Shown here: one piece after another, positions 62,307-64,000 of the stretch
Position numbering within the stretch: position 1 is the first letter of the stretch
Layout: every line of letters begins with the position of its first letter
Origin: Treponema sp.
GTDB taxonomy: Bacteria > Spirochaetota > Spirochaetia > Treponematales > Breznakiellaceae
DNA length: 64,000 nucleotides
Direction: 5' to 3'
NCBI GenBank assembly: GCA_009781635.1
Contig: WQXU01000003.1
Location: 78,364 to 142,363, forward strand
Program-made: the position numbers and the translations under genes
The notes under the pieces: model-generated
Database searches by the model: none
Seen by the model: the letters and a program-made list of their open reading frames with translations, nothing else
What the model was told of the DNA's origin: nothing

Positions 62307-64000
62307 ATGAAAAAGATACAACTATTTATTTACAGCGTTTTATTCGCTGTTCTCTGCTTTACCGCCTGTGACAATTTCTTTGATACATCAATGGCTGCAC
62401 CGGGTTACGGTAAAGTTTTAATCAATATCGGTGTTAATAATACATCAGAGCGGACAGTGTACCCAGGCATGCTGTTTGCCAAATACGAAGTCTTATTCAC
62501 CAAAGTGGATATTTACAGCGATGAAATAATTGACACACTGGAATTAATAGAACTGGAAACCGGCGATGATTTCCTTTTTGAGCTTGAATTAAACGATTGG
62601 CAGTGGCAATGGCAGGTAAGGGTATTGGCCTATGCCAGAGCAGAGGATACCACCCCTGCTGCAAGCGGTACGTCTGAACCGTTTAACGTAACAAGCGGCG
62701 ATATAATTGTAACAGCAGATATTCAGCTTGATAAAATAGATAATACCGGAAGCGGAACTTTTAATTACGTTGTTTCATATCCCGAAGGCGCTGCAGTAAC
62801 ATTATTCACTCTGGAAAAGTTATTTGAGGAAGAGGCAGAGATCATCAACCTGCTGGTTTTGGATCGCAGTATAGGAATCATTGCCAATACTTTAGTATTA
62901 TCGGGGACTGTAAATGATGTTCCTGCCGGCTATTATTATTTGACTATTTATCTGGATAAAGATGATAAGGGAACCGGCGCCAATGAGGTAATATATATCT
63001 ATGATAAACTTGGCAGCGCTTACGGCACAGAAGATGCCCCGGTAGTATTTAATGATGAAAATTTCACCAGATATCCTCTTTCCGGAACAGTAACAATAAT
63101 TGGAGATGCTCTAGTGGGACAGACGCTGACAGCAGACACCGGCGATCTTACAGGCAGCGGGACAATATTTTATCAGTGGAACAGGATTGCCATCGAAGGC
63201 GCAAATAGCGAGGATTATTTCAGGAATGAGATTGCCATCGAAGGCGCAAATAGCGAAGACTATTTACTGCAAATTGATGATTTGGGTCATGAAATAACCG
63301 TAACTGTAACACGATCCGAAAATTTAGGCAGTATTACAAGTGATCCAACGGATACTGTTACTGCTACATTTGAATTGCTTGAAGGAATTGCAAATAAGCT
63401 TGCCTGGCTGCAAGACAACGCAGAAAGCGACACTATTTATATTTTGGAAGTTACTGAGAATGAAGTAATTGATCCACAATCCCTTTATTACGATTATAGA
63501 GACAATATTACTATTATTTTAAAAGGTATTGGTGCAAATAGGACTGTAAGTCCTTCATATGATGATGGTTATTATAATTTTCTTTTTGCTGTAGGCACAG
63601 GTGTTACCCTTGAACTAGAAAATATTACTTTGCTGGGGGAATCTCATTATACAGTGGTTTCAGTAGACGGAACATTAGAAATGAATCAGGGAACAAAAAT
63701 CATTAATTCATCATCTTATTATCTCGCAGTAAATGTGTCTGAGAACGGAATCTTTACAATGAATGGCGGAGAAATATCCGGCAATAGTTGTGGTGTGGGT
63801 GTGTATGAGAACGGAACCTTCAACATGCAAGCTGGAAGTATATCCAGTAATACAGGCACTGGAGTAGCTATTTCAGATGGAACCTTCAACATGCATGACG
63901 GAGAAATATCCGGCAATAGTTGTGGAGTGCGTGTGTATGAGAACGGAACCTTCAACATGCAAGCTGGAAGTATATCCAGTAATACAGGCACTGGAGTAGA
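62307..64000 (+). CDS. Repeat-rich surface lipoprotein (3' end outside window)
   Basis: The frame opens at ATG 62307, 3 bases after the previous stop, and runs without a stop to the window end (at least 564 residues). The lipoprotein signal is FIYSVLFAVLCFTAC. An Ig-like repeat (SGTVTIIGDALVGQTLTADT) is homologous to those of the preceding gene. A 15-residue exact-type duplication (IAIEGANSEDY, twice) sits at 63186-63275. The visible end is a polymorphic-membrane-protein-style beta-helix built from units such as ENGTFNMQAGSISSN and DGEISGNSCGV. No SD is obvious; coupling to the upstream gene is likely. Confidence 0.8.
   Translation, partial: MKKIQLFIYSVLFAVLCFTACDNFFDTSMAAPGYGKVLINIGVNNTSERTVYPGMLFAKYEVLFTKVDIYSDEIIDTLELIELETGDDFLFELELNDWQWQWQVRVLAYARAEDTTPAASGTSEPFNVTSGDIIVTADIQLDKIDNTGSGTFNYVVSYPEGAAVTLFTLEKLFEEEAEIINLLVLDRSIGIIANTLVLSGTVNDVPAGYYYLTIYLDKDDKGTGANEVIYIYDKLGSAYGTEDAPVVFNDENFTRYPLSGTVTIIGDALVGQTLTADTGDLTGSGTIFYQWNRIAIEGANSEDYFRNEIAIEGANSEDYLLQIDDLGHEITVTVTRSENLGSITSDPTDTVTATFELLEGIANKLAWLQDNAESDTIYILEVTENEVIDPQSLYYDYRDNITIILKGIGANRTVSPSYDDGYYNFLFAVGTGVTLELENITLLGESHYTVVSVDGTLEMNQGTKIINSSSYYLAVNVSENGIFTMNGGEISGNSCGVGVYENGTFNMQAGSISSNTGTGVAISDGTFNMHDGEISGNSCGVRVYENGTFNMQAGSISSNTGTGV
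63186..63275 (+). repeat. 45-bp tandem duplication
   Basis: ATTGCCATCGAAGGCGCAAA begins at 63186 and again at 63231; the two copies are nearly identical for the first 30 bases, so the duplication is recent and in frame. Confidence 0.85.
63764..64000 (+). repeat. 129-bp tandem repeat (beta-helix units), continuing past window end
   Basis: The unit starting GGAGAAATATCCGGCAATAG at 63769 recurs at about 63898, and the segment ending GGCACTGGAGTAG recurs at the window end. Copies are nearly identical, so gene conversion or copy-number change is likely. Confidence 0.8.

Noticed and set aside
63719..63991. 90-residue open frame on the minus strand at the window end
   Set aside because: It is the complement of the beta-helix tandem repeat of the plus-strand lipoprotein and has repeat-derived, proline-rich codons.

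Overview
The window looks like chromosome of a spirochaete close to Treponema. It carries the treponemal cytoplasmic filament protein CfpA, a P83/100-family antigen, and a cfpA / VWA / DHH / PPDK-like neighbourhood that I recall from T. pallidum (TP0746-TP0751). It also has many signal-peptide lipoproteins, and hexuronate and formate genes that suggest a gut or environmental strain rather than an obligate pathogen. I found no rRNA, tRNA or CRISPR array, and no gene-free stretch longer than about 300 bases.

Layout. 1-3230: 3' part of a large secreted protein with a FlgD-like tail. 3230-6665: era, thrH, birA, kdgK. 6812-8982: an AT-rich two-gene cassette (PD-(D/E)XK-like protein plus AlbA_2/GHKL protein) lying between the facing sugar genes kdgK and uxaC. 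9007-18078: uxaC, a membrane cyclase-like protein, an LpoB-type lipoprotein operon, rsmE, an HExxH protein, and a cysteine desulfurase with its scaffold (csd-nifU). 18134-27816: P83/100, a VapBC-type module, a PQQ/HEAT protein, rlmD, a lysophospholipase, pcnB, a P-loop/Asp23 fusion and two envelope proteins. 27949-37005: coaD, rpmF-acpP-rnc, an esterase, cca, tpk, folD, miaB and a SPOR protein. 37103-43634: an aspartate aminotransferase, a divergent membrane protein / kinase / regulator module, a lipoprotein and gdhA. 43637-55533: the pallilysin-like neighbourhood, cfpA, an HPr-like protein, a PPDK-like enzyme, a histone-H1-like protein and pta. 55696-60125: bactofilin, TPR protein, mtaB, focA, a PIN toxin-antitoxin pair and an XRE regulator. 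60252-64000: two repeat-rich surface lipoproteins, the second cut by the window end.

Two observations stand out. First, the PPDK-like enzyme keeps its phospho-histidine and PEP/pyruvate site, but all five residues I know as essential in the ATP-grasp site appear replaced. It is encoded directly downstream of a protein with an HPr-like domain, which suggests a PEP-driven phosphorelay rather than a true dikinase. Second, at least a dozen genes have no Shine-Dalgarno sequence. Instead they have a sigma-70-type promoter with a 17-base spacer whose -10 box ends only 5-7 bases before the start codon, the geometry of leaderless mRNAs. These promoters also settle several start codons (GTG for rsmE, TTG for the histidine kinase).
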